Origin: Gimesia aquarii | GTDB taxonomy: Bacteria; Planctomycetota; Planctomycetia; Planctomycetales; Planctomycetaceae | Assembly (NCBI RefSeq): GCF_007748195.1 | Contig: NZ_CP037920.1 | Coordinates: 3,597,501-3,661,500, forward strand | DNA: 64,000 nt | Direction of reading: 5' to 3' | In this document: piece by piece, positions 36,710 through 45,642 of the stretch | How the letters are laid out: each line of letters opens with the position of its first letter | How positions within the stretch are numbered: the stretch's first letter is position 1 | Notes under the pieces: model-generated | Seen by the model: the letters and a program-made list of their open reading frames with translations, nothing else | The model's database searches: none | What the model was told of the DNA's origin: nothing | Translations under genes and position numbers: made by a program

Positions 36710-38011
36710 TTACTCTCTAACTGGTAATGGCAGGTCTTCTGGAACGACATCCTTTACCGTCAAGTCTCCATAGATGGCTCGATAAGTCCCGGTACTTTTC
36801 AGTTTGTAAAACATCACGATTCGGTCAGTACTCCCCAATTTTACGCCTTTGCCGAGATAGCGAAACCGTCCATTGACCGCGTACTCGTTTGCAAAGGACG
36901 GCATGACAACGCCGTTACCGTTGTGTAGATGCTTGGTCTGAACTTCGACCATTTTCTGTTCGTCTTCAGTGCGATTCGCTTTGCCCTTTTCTACAACTTT
37001 GTTGTATGGTTCTAGATCGAATCCTCGATAAGTATCAAAGAACATTCCGCCATTATAGCGAGCGGTGACACCCAGCCACTCAATCAATTCTGACTCGGTG
37101 ACTGTCGGCTTCGGAGCAGCAACAGCAATTTCAAATCCCTGAGGCGGAATCAGGCTGAATAACTCGGGATCAAGCTTGGCATCAAAAACGATGTTGCCTG
37201 TCATTGAACCCAGCATAGAGGCCTTTGAAAGTCGTTTCTCAGCAGGTTTGTCACGGTCGGGATCAGTAACGAGATTAAAGATACTTGCACCTGGACTATA
37301 CATCCTTACTAATTGCTTTGTTTTCGCATCAAGCCAGATATCCGTAGTTCTTGTGCGCTCATCAATTACTTTAGTGTCTCGTCGATAGCGAAATACATTT
37401 ACTTTAACACCATTGAGCTCCTTTTGTCCGACTAGCTCAATTGGTTTGTTAAGCAAGATATTTTTCACACTTTCAAAAGGACCTCCTGGTCCAAACTGTT
37501 CGGGTTTGTTTAACCAGGTCGCTTTCTTTCTCTGGATGTCGAGATGCAACGCTTTGTTAAGCAATGTATCAATGATTTCCACCGAGCGAACGTTACCCTC
37601 TTCGTCGTAGAGAGTATTGCGATAGAGGTTAGGGGATCGATAGGCCCATTCACTTCGAGGTTCCGTTCGTATCCACGTTCGCTTACCATCTTCACTAGTG
37701 GCGCGCGAGTAGACAGTCCGCGTCCATGTGATCGTTGTTGCTTTGTCAATAGCCTTCACAGTCCTGGCAAAAGATTGCTGTTCGAAATCTATAAAAGCAA
37801 CCAAAGCAAAGAGGATCAAGATTCCCATCGCAACGCTCGTTAGTCGCACAATCATGCTTCGTCTGCTGCGGTAGTTTTTGGTTACGATTGGGTTGAGGTA
37901 AGCGATCGCATTTTCATGTCGGGATCGCCAGTGATCGAAATCGGCTTTAGAGGGAGCGCCCAGTGATTCCCTTAACTTTTCCTCAAAGGCCCAATCCTCT
38001 GACTTATTCAT
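36710..38011 (-). CDS. membrane-anchored sigma-factor partner of unknown fold (putative anti-sigma)
   Basis: 433 residues from ATG 38011, with AAGGAG seven bases upstream. The ATG lies inside the end of the ECF sigma gene, giving an 8-nt overlap and translational coupling. A cytoplasmic N-terminus (about 55 residues, helical) leads into one membrane helix (LTSVAMGILILFALVAFI). About 370 extracytoplasmic residues follow, rich in strands (TTITWTRTVYSRATSE; VNVFRYRRDTKVIDERT; DIWLDAKTKQLVRMY), LolA/outer-membrane-lipoprotein-sorting-like in style. No zinc-binding ASD motif (HxxxCxxC) is seen. An anti-sigma role is inferred from coupling and topology. Confidence 0.72.
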   Translation of the reverse strand: MNKSEDWAFEEKLRESLGAPSKADFDHWRSRHENAIAYLNPIVTKNYRSRRSMIVRLTSVAMGILILFALVAFIDFEQQSFARTVKAIDKATTITWTRTVYSRATSEDGKRTWIRTEPRSEWAYRSPNLYRNTLYDEEGNVRSVEIIDTLLNKALHLDIQRKKATWLNKPEQFGPGGPFESVKNILLNKPIELVGQKELNGVKVNVFRYRRDTKVIDERTRTTDIWLDAKTKQLVRMYSPGASIFNLVTDPDRDKPAEKRLSKASMLGSMTGNIVFDAKLDPELFSLIPPQGFEIAVAAPKPTVTESELIEWLGVTARYNGGMFFDTYRGFDLEPYNKVVEKGKANRTEDEQKMVEVQTKHLHNGNGVVMPSFANEYAVNGRFRYLGKGVKLGSTDRIVMFYKLKSTGTYRAIYGDLTVKDVVPEDLPLPVRE

Positions 38012-38537
38012 TGATAACTCCTTTTCCCTCAGATTTGGGAATTTTGACGGCCAGCTTACGACGTGCCCGCTGCATGCGTCCATGAACAGCCTGGGGCGAG
38101 ATTCCCAGTGCCCGGGCGACATCTTCATGTGACAATCCACTGAAGTAGTGCAAATAAATCACCTCGCGCTCGGTTTTTGAAAGTTGAGCCAAGGCTTCGT
38201 GTACCAGTTCCGATTCGATATTATCAACTTTTACTGGCGAGATTGGTTCTCCAATGATGGGGTTGCCCTTCGTCAATGATCGTGCCAGTCTGCTTGCTGT
38301 CCGTCGACAAATTGTTGCTAACCACTCCGGAAACTTTTCAGCATTTCTGAGCGAAGACAATCGGCGACATGCAGTCGCAAATGCCTCTTGTGCAGCATCC
38401 TCAGCCAAATGATGATCAGACAACCGGCTATAAGCGATTCCCACTGTCATACTGTAATAACGCTCATACAGCTCTCGAAAGCTGTCGATGTTGCCAGCGC
38501 ATGCCGCTTCTACCAGTTCTGAGTCAGAGCGTTGCAA
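38004..38537 (-). CDS. ECF RNA polymerase sigma factor
   Basis: 177 residues. Region 2 is DSFRELYERYYSMTVGIAYSRLSDHHLAEDAAQEAFATACRRL. Region 4 is LSKTEREVIYLHYFSGLSHEDVARALGISPQAVHGRMQRARRKL, with a clear helix-turn-helix. The start is a TTG at 38537 with AAAGGA about ten bases upstream. No ATG is available earlier in the frame, and the region-2 sequence begins right after it. It is co-transcribed with the membrane protein gene, to which it is coupled. The regulon is unknown. The two 77-residue proteins on either side might be members; this is speculative. Confidence 0.92.
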   Translation of the reverse strand: MQRSDSELVEAACAGNIDSFRELYERYYSMTVGIAYSRLSDHHLAEDAAQEAFATACRRLSSLRNAEKFPEWLATICRRTASRLARSLTKGNPIIGEPISPVKVDNIESELVHEALAQLSKTEREVIYLHYFSGLSHEDVARALGISPQAVHGRMQRARRKLAVKIPKSEGKGVINE

Positions 38538-39134
38538 TTAAGTTGATTCCTTTACGGTAGAAAAGAAACGGCACCAGTTTCACTTAGTTAGTGTTGTAAG
38601 AGAGGGGAAATGAGCGCAAAAACTTGAATTTTTATAAAAGTTTCCGCGAATTTAAAACTGAGCTCCTGTGTGAATTTTGGTCGGAAAACCTGCTGTATTA
38701 CGTTATTGATCTTGCTAACAGGCTTAGCTCCACTCAAGGATAAAAAACATGTAATCAATCCATAACATAAGTTTTTCCCACACTCGTGATTTCTGACTCT
38801 CGTTATAGAGGCAATGCATCATAATTTTCAAACTGAATGCGTTATAAGTAGTGTTCAAATCATTTTAAACCGCCATATCTATGCTCTGGTGACTTCCTTT
38901 ACACAAAATATTGTCGGATTAGGCAAAATATATCGAAGATTCCGATTTTATGTGTCGATAAAGTTAGTACATGCTTTGTACTTATGTGTGACCTTGAATG
39001 TTGCTTCTTCTTGAAGTGGCTGGACTTAGTTAATAATCAAACTGATCCCAAGGTATTCCCGGCTCCTGTCTTACCCTGTTTACATGTCTTCCCAACAGGT
39101 GCCATTCGACAACTTTTTCAATCCGAGGAAAATC
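38538..39134. other. 600-bp intergenic region between divergent genes
   Basis: This stretch upstream of the ECF sigma gene and the second 77-residue gene is AT-rich. It holds no convincing ORF, tRNA or terminator. An ORF at 38814-39014 has no ribosome site and looks random. Promoters for both flanking genes must be here but I cannot place them. Confidence 0.3.
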
Positions 39135-39368
39135 ATGGTGATTCGCCAGATTAAAAATTGGTCAAGTGCAGGAATTCTAGGTTTAGCATTAATCGGAATC
39201 ACTAGCACTGGCTGCCAGTCCAGCATCGGTGGCCAGACTTTGCCTTCTGCTTACTACTTACGTGATGATGTGCAGTTCTATCCTGCTGGCCCTGAAGAGC
39301 AGCTTTACAACCAGCGTGAAGTTCTCGAGCAATACAAACTAGAGAAGAAGATGCAGGAAGACCAGTAG
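39135..39368 (+). CDS. 77-residue lipoprotein, paralogue of the one at 36282
   Basis: 77 residues from ATG 39135 with GAGGA six bases upstream; an ATG at 39084 in frame gives an unlikely longer form. The lipoprotein signal ends in TSTGC (Cys27). The mature part contains LPSAYYLRDDVQFYPAGPEEQLYNQREVLEQYK. The last 25 residues before the charged tail are almost identical to the 36282 protein. Such strong conservation in the short mature part points to a defined binding surface. The function is unknown. Together with the upstream copy it brackets the ECF module. A hairpin array and terminator follow. Confidence 0.8.
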   Translation: MVIRQIKNWSSAGILGLALIGITSTGCQSSIGGQTLPSAYYLRDDVQFYPAGPEEQLYNQREVLEQYKLEKKMQEDQ

Positions 39369-39468
39369 TCTCACCTCAAGCAGAATTGATGCAATAGTAC
39401 GCAGCTTGGATTTGGGCTGAATTTTGTGCTTGAAAGAATTGATTACTATCAATCAAAACAGGGGGGAT

Positions 39469-39528
39469 CCTTTCGCATTATTTATTGCCGTTCTTATGTG
39501 CTGGATTATAAGAACGGCAAGCGAAAGG
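39469..39528 (+). repeat. nested inverted repeat (two-part stem-loop)
   Basis: The inner arms at 39485-39497 and 39508-39520 are exact 13-bp complements around a 10-nt loop. Outer arms of 8 bp (39469-39476 and 39521-39528) pair exactly, leaving an 8-nt bulge on the 5' side only. The element lies 100 bp downstream of the lipoprotein stop, just before a terminator. It has no transposase or target-site duplication visible. It is either a structured transcript 3' end, an sRNA, or a mini-element remnant. Confidence 0.65.
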
Positions 39529-39532
39529 AAAT

Positions 39533-39573
39533 TAGCCGGACGCAGAGCACGGGACTCTCGCCCGGCTATTTTT
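39533..39573 (+). terminator. strong rho-independent terminator
   Basis: TAGCCGG (39533-39539) pairs with CCGGCTA (39562-39568), with inner CG and AGAG/CTCT pairs, and is followed by five T residues. It would end transcription from the 77-residue lipoprotein gene or from a small RNA starting after it. Confidence 0.85.
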
Positions 39574-39603
39574 GTGTACCTATCGCTGGTGGCAACGAAA
39601 GCA

Positions 39604-41337
39604 TTAAAGGCTTTTTGACATTTTATCTGCCAAACGAGTCAACGCAGGACTGACGTCGGTTGGCTCAAGATGCACATTGATCACACTCAGACTGTCTTTA
39701 TTTGCGAGGGCAGCTTTGATTGCTTTTTCGAGATCGCCTTCTGTGCTGACTTCAAAGCCCCAGCCTCCGCCAATAAGATCAGTAATATTATGGTATTTCC
39801 AGTCCGGAATATCATTAAAGGGGCCTTCTTGTAAGAAGCGTTCAGTTGTATAGCCTTTATTATTTAAGACAATCACAATTGGATTGAATCCCAGCTTGAG
39901 TGCTGTCGACAGTTCAAGACACGTCATCTGAAACGCACCATCACCCACTAGAACGATCGGCCTCAAGTCCTGGTTAGCCACTTGAGCGCCAAGGGAAGCC
40001 GGTATCGCAAAGCCCATCGAAGTATAATACGCAGGGCTAAGGAATTTCGTATGTGTGCTGATCATTAAATCAACGGCCCCAAACAGGCAATCTCCCACAT
40101 CGGTCACAACGACGGTCTCATCGCTTAAAATTTGATTGATACTTTCAAACAGATGTTTTGTGGTTACGAGCTTTGTAGGCTTAACAACATAGTCTACCGT
40201 ATGCGGACGAACCTTCTCTGGAATTTTCCGGACAACGACCTTCATTTTCTGTTTTCCCAGTTCCTGGACAAAGTCAGAAAAGATCACATCATGAAAATGA
40301 TGGTAACTGATACGGAGTTTTTCACTCGTTGCATAAATACACTTTCCGGGATCCAGATGAGCAGTATAAATACCCAAGTTGATGTCTGTCATAAATGTAC
40401 CAAGAAGTATGACACAGTCGCTGTCTTCAACATAACGTTGTACTTCATTTCGACCCATCGCGCCTTCATACACGCCTAAATAAAGCGGGTGAGATTCACT
40501 GACAACCGACTTACCCAAAATGGTGGCACACATCGGTATTTTGTGCTTTTCTGCAAATTTCAGGACTTCTTCACGTAATCCAAAGCGATGGACCTCTACT
40601 CCCGCAATGATGACCGGTTTTTTTGCCGCCTGAATCAATTCTGCTGCTTCGACTAGTGATTCACGTAAAGCATGTTTGTTACTTGTTGGTTGTTTATCGT
40701 TTGGAATATGTGGAATGACGGCTTCCTTGTGAACACAATCTCGTGGTAACTCTAGATAAACGGGTCTTTTATATTTCACACAGGCTTCGAGGCAGCGATC
40801 GATTTCCTGGAAGGCAGTGATCGGGTCATCAAGTAATGCCGTTGCGACTGTGATTTTTTCAAAGACATCCCGTTGTGTATGGAAATCTTTAACACGATGA
40901 TGCAGTAGAGGGTCTGTTTCTCGTTCTGACATACCCGGAGCACCACTGATAACAATTACAGGAGACTTCTCTGCGTACGCTCCTGCGATGGAGTTACACA
41001 AACTCAATCCACCAACACAATACGTTACGCATACGGCTCCGAGACCATTGACACGCGCGTAGCCATCGGCTGCATAACCGGCATTGTCCTCCCGTGTTGT
41101 CCCAATGACTCGAATGGGACTCTCTTCTAGCATTCCATAAAATTGTAACACAAAGTCACCGGGAATCCCGAAGAGGTCGCGCAGGCCATAATCCTCTAAA
41201 CGCTGAATCAAATAACTGCCGATCGTGTGTACTTTTCCGTTATTTTTTCCGGTAGCGCGTTTTGTGGGTAGCTTATTTGTCGAACGAGATTGATTACTGT
41301 CCGATTTTGATTTAGAGATTGATTTTCGAGCTGCCAT
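39604..41337 (-). CDS. thiamine-diphosphate 2-oxoacid decarboxylase (pyruvate/indolepyruvate decarboxylase family)
   Basis: 577 residues from ATG 41337 with AGGAAGG seven bases upstream. A 35-residue basic Ser/Lys-rich tail comes before the TPP enzyme core. The N-terminal PYR domain has [12 protein letters not shown] and [17 protein letters not shown] with the catalytic Glu. [11 protein letters not shown] holds the double-His of pyruvate/indolepyruvate decarboxylases. The PP domain has the TPP motif [19 protein letters not shown]...[13 protein letters not shown]. The substrate could be pyruvate, indolepyruvate or a branched 2-oxoacid. Monocistronic by spacing. The HH pair argues against acetolactate synthase. 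Confidence 0.9.
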   Translation of the reverse strand: MAARKSISKSKSDSNQSRSTNKLPTKRATGKNNGKVHTIGSYLIQRLEDYGLRDLFGIPGDFVLQFYGMLEESPIRVIGTTREDNAGYAADGYARVNGLGAVCVTYCVGGLSLCNSIAGAYAEKSPVIVISGAPGMSERETDPLLHHRVKDFHTQRDVFEKITVATALLDDPITAFQEIDRCLEACVKYKRPVYLELPRDCVHKEAVIPHIPNDKQPTSNKHALRESLVEAAELIQAAKKPVIIAGVEVHRFGLREEVLKFAEKHKIPMCATILGKSVVSESHPLYLGVYEGAMGRNEVQRYVEDSDCVILLGTFMTDINLGIYTAHLDPGKCIYATSEKLRISYHHFHDVIFSDFVQELGKQKMKVVVRKIPEKVRPHTVDYVVKPTKLVTTKHLFESINQILSDETVVVTDVGDCLFGAVDLMISTHTKFLSPAYYTSMGFAIPASLGAQVANQDLRPIVLVGDGAFQMTCLELSTALKLGFNPIVIVLNNKGYTTERFLQEGPFNDIPDWKYHNITDLIGGGWGFEVSTEGDLEKAIKAALANKDSLSVINVHLEPTDVSPALTRLADKMSKSL

Positions 41338-41520
41338 TTTAGAACCTTCCTGCAAGAGAGTGGAATAAAGCCAGTGTGGAAGACCAGAATGATATCAAGT
41401 GTCATTATATCACTCTGCGGTTACGAAATCAGGGCGTTTTTCGTAAGTCTCATCAGGTCAAAAAGATACAGCTGTTTTTGTTTCGAGACTCTTAGTAGAA
41501 AGGTACTCATTTTCAATTAC

Positions 41521-44500
41521 TTAACGACGGATCAAGTTGCGAATTCTTCGGCGTTCAGCATGTTTTACTGGCGGAGTATTTGGTGATCGAGAGGGAGTTG
41601 GAGCGGAATCAATTTCGCTCCCAAATTGTCCCCAGTAGCTTTCTAACAGACGGTAACAGTCAAGATAGCGTTGAGAGTTCCAAGCAAAAGAGAGGCTGGA
41701 AACGAGTTTTGTCATCTGTCTATCGTCTTCCGGGGAAATTTGATGAATCTGTAAATTGACATCATCGATCCACAATTTGTCGGGCCCCAGTTTTTCGATC
41801 AAGATATGCGCATTCTTGATTTGAGTGGTAGGAATATCTTTTACTCGAAATAGATATTTTCGCCATTGGTGATCAACACTAACAATAGCCGATTGCACTT
41901 TTAATTTTTCATTCTGTTCTGCTTCTAAAGCAATTCTGACTTGCATTGCTTTCGCATCGGTTTTTAACCAGACGCTCATGTTTAGATAGCGGCTTTGATT
42001 TAGTGGAATTTCATTCGTTTTCAGGGAGCTATTCCCTGGCATTTGATCCAAAACCAATGAAACCTTGCCGGAATGTGCCTCATTCCGATCCAAAGTCCAG
42101 GATTTTCGTTTTTGATCCGTCGCTTCCCAACCTGCCAAAATATAGTCGCGGGCAGCACCTTCTTCAAAGTCTGCATGTAAGACGACTGCTGTTGTTTTTT
42201 CAATCGACTGATGTAACTTTCGTAGATGATGTTTCTTTTCATCAATTTTCGTATATAAATCAGTTAATGCATTTTGGTCGACTTTGCAGTCTACAGATAT
42301 TATTTGTACCTGAGGATCTTGAATTTTGAAGGCTTGAAAATCAAATGCATTTAAGGAAACTGAATATTTGTGTGTTCCCTGCAATGATTCGATTGTGTTT
42401 ATGACTTCACCATTCGCTAGATGAATGATGGCTGCTTTGGATGGTACAGTGAGTTCAACCGTCGCCTGACAGGCGTACGGGAAATCGTTTATAAGATAAT
42501 AATAGGTTACATCTTTTCCACGTGATAAACGAGTTACAACAGGTTGTTCTACGGATTCTACTGTTTGAAAAGGCCTTGCCGGTAACTTTTGAAGCTGCGT
42601 GCGAATGGATCGAGTCGAATGCTCTTGGCCAAAAGGAATTGTCCAGCCACCATCAAAAGTGACATAAGGATCCAGTGTAGAAATTGAGTGCACATAACGA
42701 ATGCGGTTCGTAGCATCTGAGGGAGAAACTTGAGATACGAGCCAGGTAAATGCTGGCTGCCAGGGAGAAATCTGATCAAACTCAGGAATCCGCACTTCGA
42801 CAGGAGAGTGATAAAATAAGGCACCGTTAATCCGAGTTTTAAACGAATCATCAACAGTTGGATGATTATTTGTAACGTGTGCTATCGATGATTTTTGCTG
42901 GCTTGAATGGTAGAGACTGGGTCTTAAAACGATACAGTTACTGATCTGGTGGTAATCTGAAAAATCCAATCCCATTGCCATTAGAACAGGGCGAAACTGT
43001 GATCCTGAATTTAACAAGGAAACAACATCGCCATCTTTACTATGCGATGGTAATAATTTTCTGGCGGAAAAGATCATACGGGTATCTGGTCGTTCTTTTA
43101 AAAGAATTCCAGCCAATCGTTGATGTAGTTCTTTAATTTTCTGACAGCGCCATTTTGTCCATTGTGGAAGGGCAGAAGTGGTCAAAAACTGATAGCGTTT
43201 TTCAAATTTGTGGGAGTTCAGAGTTTTTGGAATCTTAACTCCTGTCTCTTTTTCAAACTGTGAAACTGTTTTGTCATCATAGCCCCAATTTAAACCAGGT
43301 AGCTGAAGGTAACCATTTAAAGTCAACTGAACAGCTACGCCCTGAAAAGAAGTGTGATTTTTATAGCGGGCAACTAATTCACTAAAAATATTGGTAATTT
43401 CATTTTGCACATGTGGATTTAACGGATTGTAATAAGGAGCTTGACCTCTAGTCGTACCTTTGGAATTTCGCCAGGTTCGACCATGTCGATTTACCAGCTC
43501 AATTCCCACAGCTTTATCGGGTTCTTTTGAAATTACATTTTCCAGAGATGGGATGATGGAAGAGAACTGTAATTCTGGTATCAAGGCAAGATGTTCTCTG
43601 TCAAAAATTCGAAATAGCATTTCTAAAACGTCTTTTCGGTCGAGATCTTGTCCCGTAGAGTGATACACGCCGGAATCATAGCGGGGAGTGGGATCTAAAT
43701 ATTTTGATGGATAGATCGTACTTCCATCTGCCGAAACAGCCATGAGAAGACTGTTAAACTGATGATAAGTCAGATAAGAGGCTAGTCGATTTCCCGCTTC
43801 ATAAAATGTCTGCCAGTCATCCAAACTTCGATTACTCATTGCGTCCAGGACTTGTGTCGCCCCAAAGATTTCGGGTAATAAAGGCTTTTGTAGATAAGGT
43901 CCAACAAGTCGTTTCTTCTCTACCTGAGTATCAATAACAGGAGAAGCTTCCCCTTCTGAAAGTGGTAGCTCATAAACTTTTATTTGAGCAATCTCAGCTG
44001 GTACGTCAGATCCCAGGCTGTGGAATAGAATGATAGGATTATTGACTCGAGGCCAAAATATAACTTCTGATTGAGCATTATTTGATTTTCTCTGCAATGA
44101 ATTATGCAAAGTGGAATTCGATTGATAAACTCCTGAATCAACACCTACTGGAACCAGCTGACCGGCTGCATCAGGCTCAAGAATACTAAAGCCTAGTTTT
44201 GATTGCTGTTTAATCGGATAAGTTACGACAAGTTTATGTGGCTGGTTAGTTTTTCTAATTTTGAGATGGTAAGCAGACCAGGGGAGAGACGATTCTTTGT
44301 TTAGTGTTGAGCCTGGAATCGACTTGAGAAGTGACTTGAGAGATTTTCCAAATCGCTTATGCGGACGACGCACAATCAAATCATGATGATTTTGAATCCC
44401 ATTTAAATTAAGCTCATCGACTAATGGTAATGTTTCATTTATACGATATTGAAGTGACGGACTATTCTTTGTTGGGGAGATGACTACAAACTGGGCAAAC

Positions 44501-45243
44501 GCCTGGTGTCCTGTATCCATTTCGACTACCAGATCATAGGCTCCTTCGGTAGGTGCGGTAACTGTAAAACCGAAACCCTCACTTAATAAGGCGTTCAGAT
44601 TTTGCTGCATGATATCAATGGAACCGGAGGCAATTCGTTCCTTGGTACGAGCTCGAAACAGTGACCAGTGCATTTCGGAACCCATTGTTGCATCAGTTAT
44701 CTGGAGAAACTTGGGAAATGCCTGAATCTCAATTACTTCATTTGGTTCAAATACCAGGTGTGGATGACTAACTTTTAAAGTGAAAGCATCTCCGGGGGAC
44801 TGTTGGATAATTAATTGAGCGTTAGTTTGGCTAATAGGTAATATTTGTTTCTGCGTCAGAATATCTTTCAAAGCAAACTGGTGTTTCATTACAATTTGCG
44901 GATCATTTTGATCTTGAATGAAAACTTGTAGTTGCGTTGATACATCTCCGCGAACTTGAAATTCAATACTATTAAAAACGCAGTTTGTTTTCGGTCGATA
45001 CAACACTTTTTGCTTAGTTTGTGAAATTACCGATGATTCATCTGCACTGACCCCAAGTGAATTTGCAGTATCGATTTGGCCATTGATGATATCAAATCGG
45101 GCATTCCAGTTTCGAGGAGTTTGTTCCCCCCATTCGACTCGGAGTTTCACCCTGACCAGACCATCCTGTTCTGCAGGCACAGAAATGGGGCTATGTAATA
45201 GGGTAAAAAAAACGACCAAGGTCAGAAATAGGTAATGTTTCAC
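41521..45243 (-). CDS. 1240-residue secreted protein with glycosidase-like barrel
   Basis: A signal peptide (FLTLVVFFTLLHSPISVPA) is followed by about 450 residues of beta-rich sequence. A central region (about 460-900) resembles a family-10-like glycosidase barrel: FGATQVLDAMSNRSLDDWQTFYEAGNRLASYL, DREHLALIPELQF, SLLMAVSADGSTIYP, NPHVQNEITNIFSELVARYKNHTSFQGVAVQL and WGYDDKTVSQFEKETGV. The last 300 residues include a CBM-like jelly-roll (VVLHADFEEGAARDYILAGWE ... LWIDDVNLQIHQ). No active-site acids are certain. It is probably an extracellular polysaccharide-acting enzyme or binder of unknown target. Monocistronic, about 180 bp upstream of the decarboxylase start. Confidence 0.72.
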   Translation of the reverse strand: MKHYLFLTLVVFFTLLHSPISVPAEQDGLVRVKLRVEWGEQTPRNWNARFDIINGQIDTANSLGVSADESSVISQTKQKVLYRPKTNCVFNSIEFQVRGDVSTQLQVFIQDQNDPQIVMKHQFALKDILTQKQILPISQTNAQLIIQQSPGDAFTLKVSHPHLVFEPNEVIEIQAFPKFLQITDATMGSEMHWSLFRARTKERIASGSIDIMQQNLNALLSEGFGFTVTAPTEGAYDLVVEMDTGHQAFAQFVVISPTKNSPSLQYRINETLPLVDELNLNGIQNHHDLIVRRPHKRFGKSLKSLLKSIPGSTLNKESSLPWSAYHLKIRKTNQPHKLVVTYPIKQQSKLGFSILEPDAAGQLVPVGVDSGVYQSNSTLHNSLQRKSNNAQSEVIFWPRVNNPIILFHSLGSDVPAEIAQIKVYELPLSEGEASPVIDTQVEKKRLVGPYLQKPLLPEIFGATQVLDAMSNRSLDDWQTFYEAGNRLASYLTYHQFNSLLMAVSADGSTIYPSKYLDPTPRYDSGVYHSTGQDLDRKDVLEMLFRIFDREHLALIPELQFSSIIPSLENVISKEPDKAVGIELVNRHGRTWRNSKGTTRGQAPYYNPLNPHVQNEITNIFSELVARYKNHTSFQGVAVQLTLNGYLQLPGLNWGYDDKTVSQFEKETGVKIPKTLNSHKFEKRYQFLTTSALPQWTKWRCQKIKELHQRLAGILLKERPDTRMIFSARKLLPSHSKDGDVVSLLNSGSQFRPVLMAMGLDFSDYHQISNCIVLRPSLYHSSQQKSSIAHVTNNHPTVDDSFKTRINGALFYHSPVEVRIPEFDQISPWQPAFTWLVSQVSPSDATNRIRYVHSISTLDPYVTFDGGWTIPFGQEHSTRSIRTQLQKLPARPFQTVESVEQPVVTRLSRGKDVTYYYLINDFPYACQATVELTVPSKAAIIHLANGEVINTIESLQGTHKYSVSLNAFDFQAFKIQDPQVQIISVDCKVDQNALTDLYTKIDEKKHHLRKLHQSIEKTTAVVLHADFEEGAARDYILAGWEATDQKRKSWTLDRNEAHSGKVSLVLDQMPGNSSLKTNEIPLNQSRYLNMSVWLKTDAKAMQVRIALEAEQNEKLKVQSAIVSVDHQWRKYLFRVKDIPTTQIKNAHILIEKLGPDKLWIDDVNLQIHQISPEDDRQMTKLVSSLSFAWNSQRYLDCYRLLESYWGQFGSEIDSAPTPSRSPNTPPVKHAERRRIRNLIRR

Positions 45244-45642
45244 AGAATATCCACTATTTCATACCAGAGAAATTCGGTACTGAAGATTTGACGAATCTTG
45301 AATTGTGTGAGATGAATTGCCCTAAAGTTGGCTATCGTGAAATGATATCTTAGGCGAGAGAATGTGATTATAGTTATTTCAGTAAATGAGCCAAGAGCAA
45401 TTTTTTTAGTGAGATACTGTGAAATTGAGTAGATTTTCAAAGAACACTCTTGACGTAAAACGAAAAAAATGTCAAAAAACGCATCCTCTCTCTCATAAAT
45501 TGCTTTGACTCTCAACAAAGTGTTTATGAATGTTTCAATGTGGCAGACTAAATTCTGGTCAATAAGACCATGATAGGAATGCAAATGTTGGGACGACAAA
45601 TCTCACTCCCTCTCTTTAACTGAATCCCTACCTGGACTGATC
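45244..45642. other. 400-bp intergenic region between divergent genes
   Basis: An AT-rich region holding the promoters of the 1240-residue protein gene (minus) and the five-repeat lipoprotein gene (plus). Some TTGACN boxes occur (45505 and nearby), but none has a properly spaced -10. No RNA gene or repeat is seen. Confidence 0.3.

Noticed and set aside
38814-39014. ORF of 66 codons on the plus strand in the intergenic region
   Set aside because: No ribosome site, no signal or domain, composition typical of AT-rich spacer.
45505-45530. TTGACT followed by TATGAA as a promoter for the five-repeat lipoprotein
   Set aside because: Spacing of 14 bp is too short for a sigma-70 promoter.
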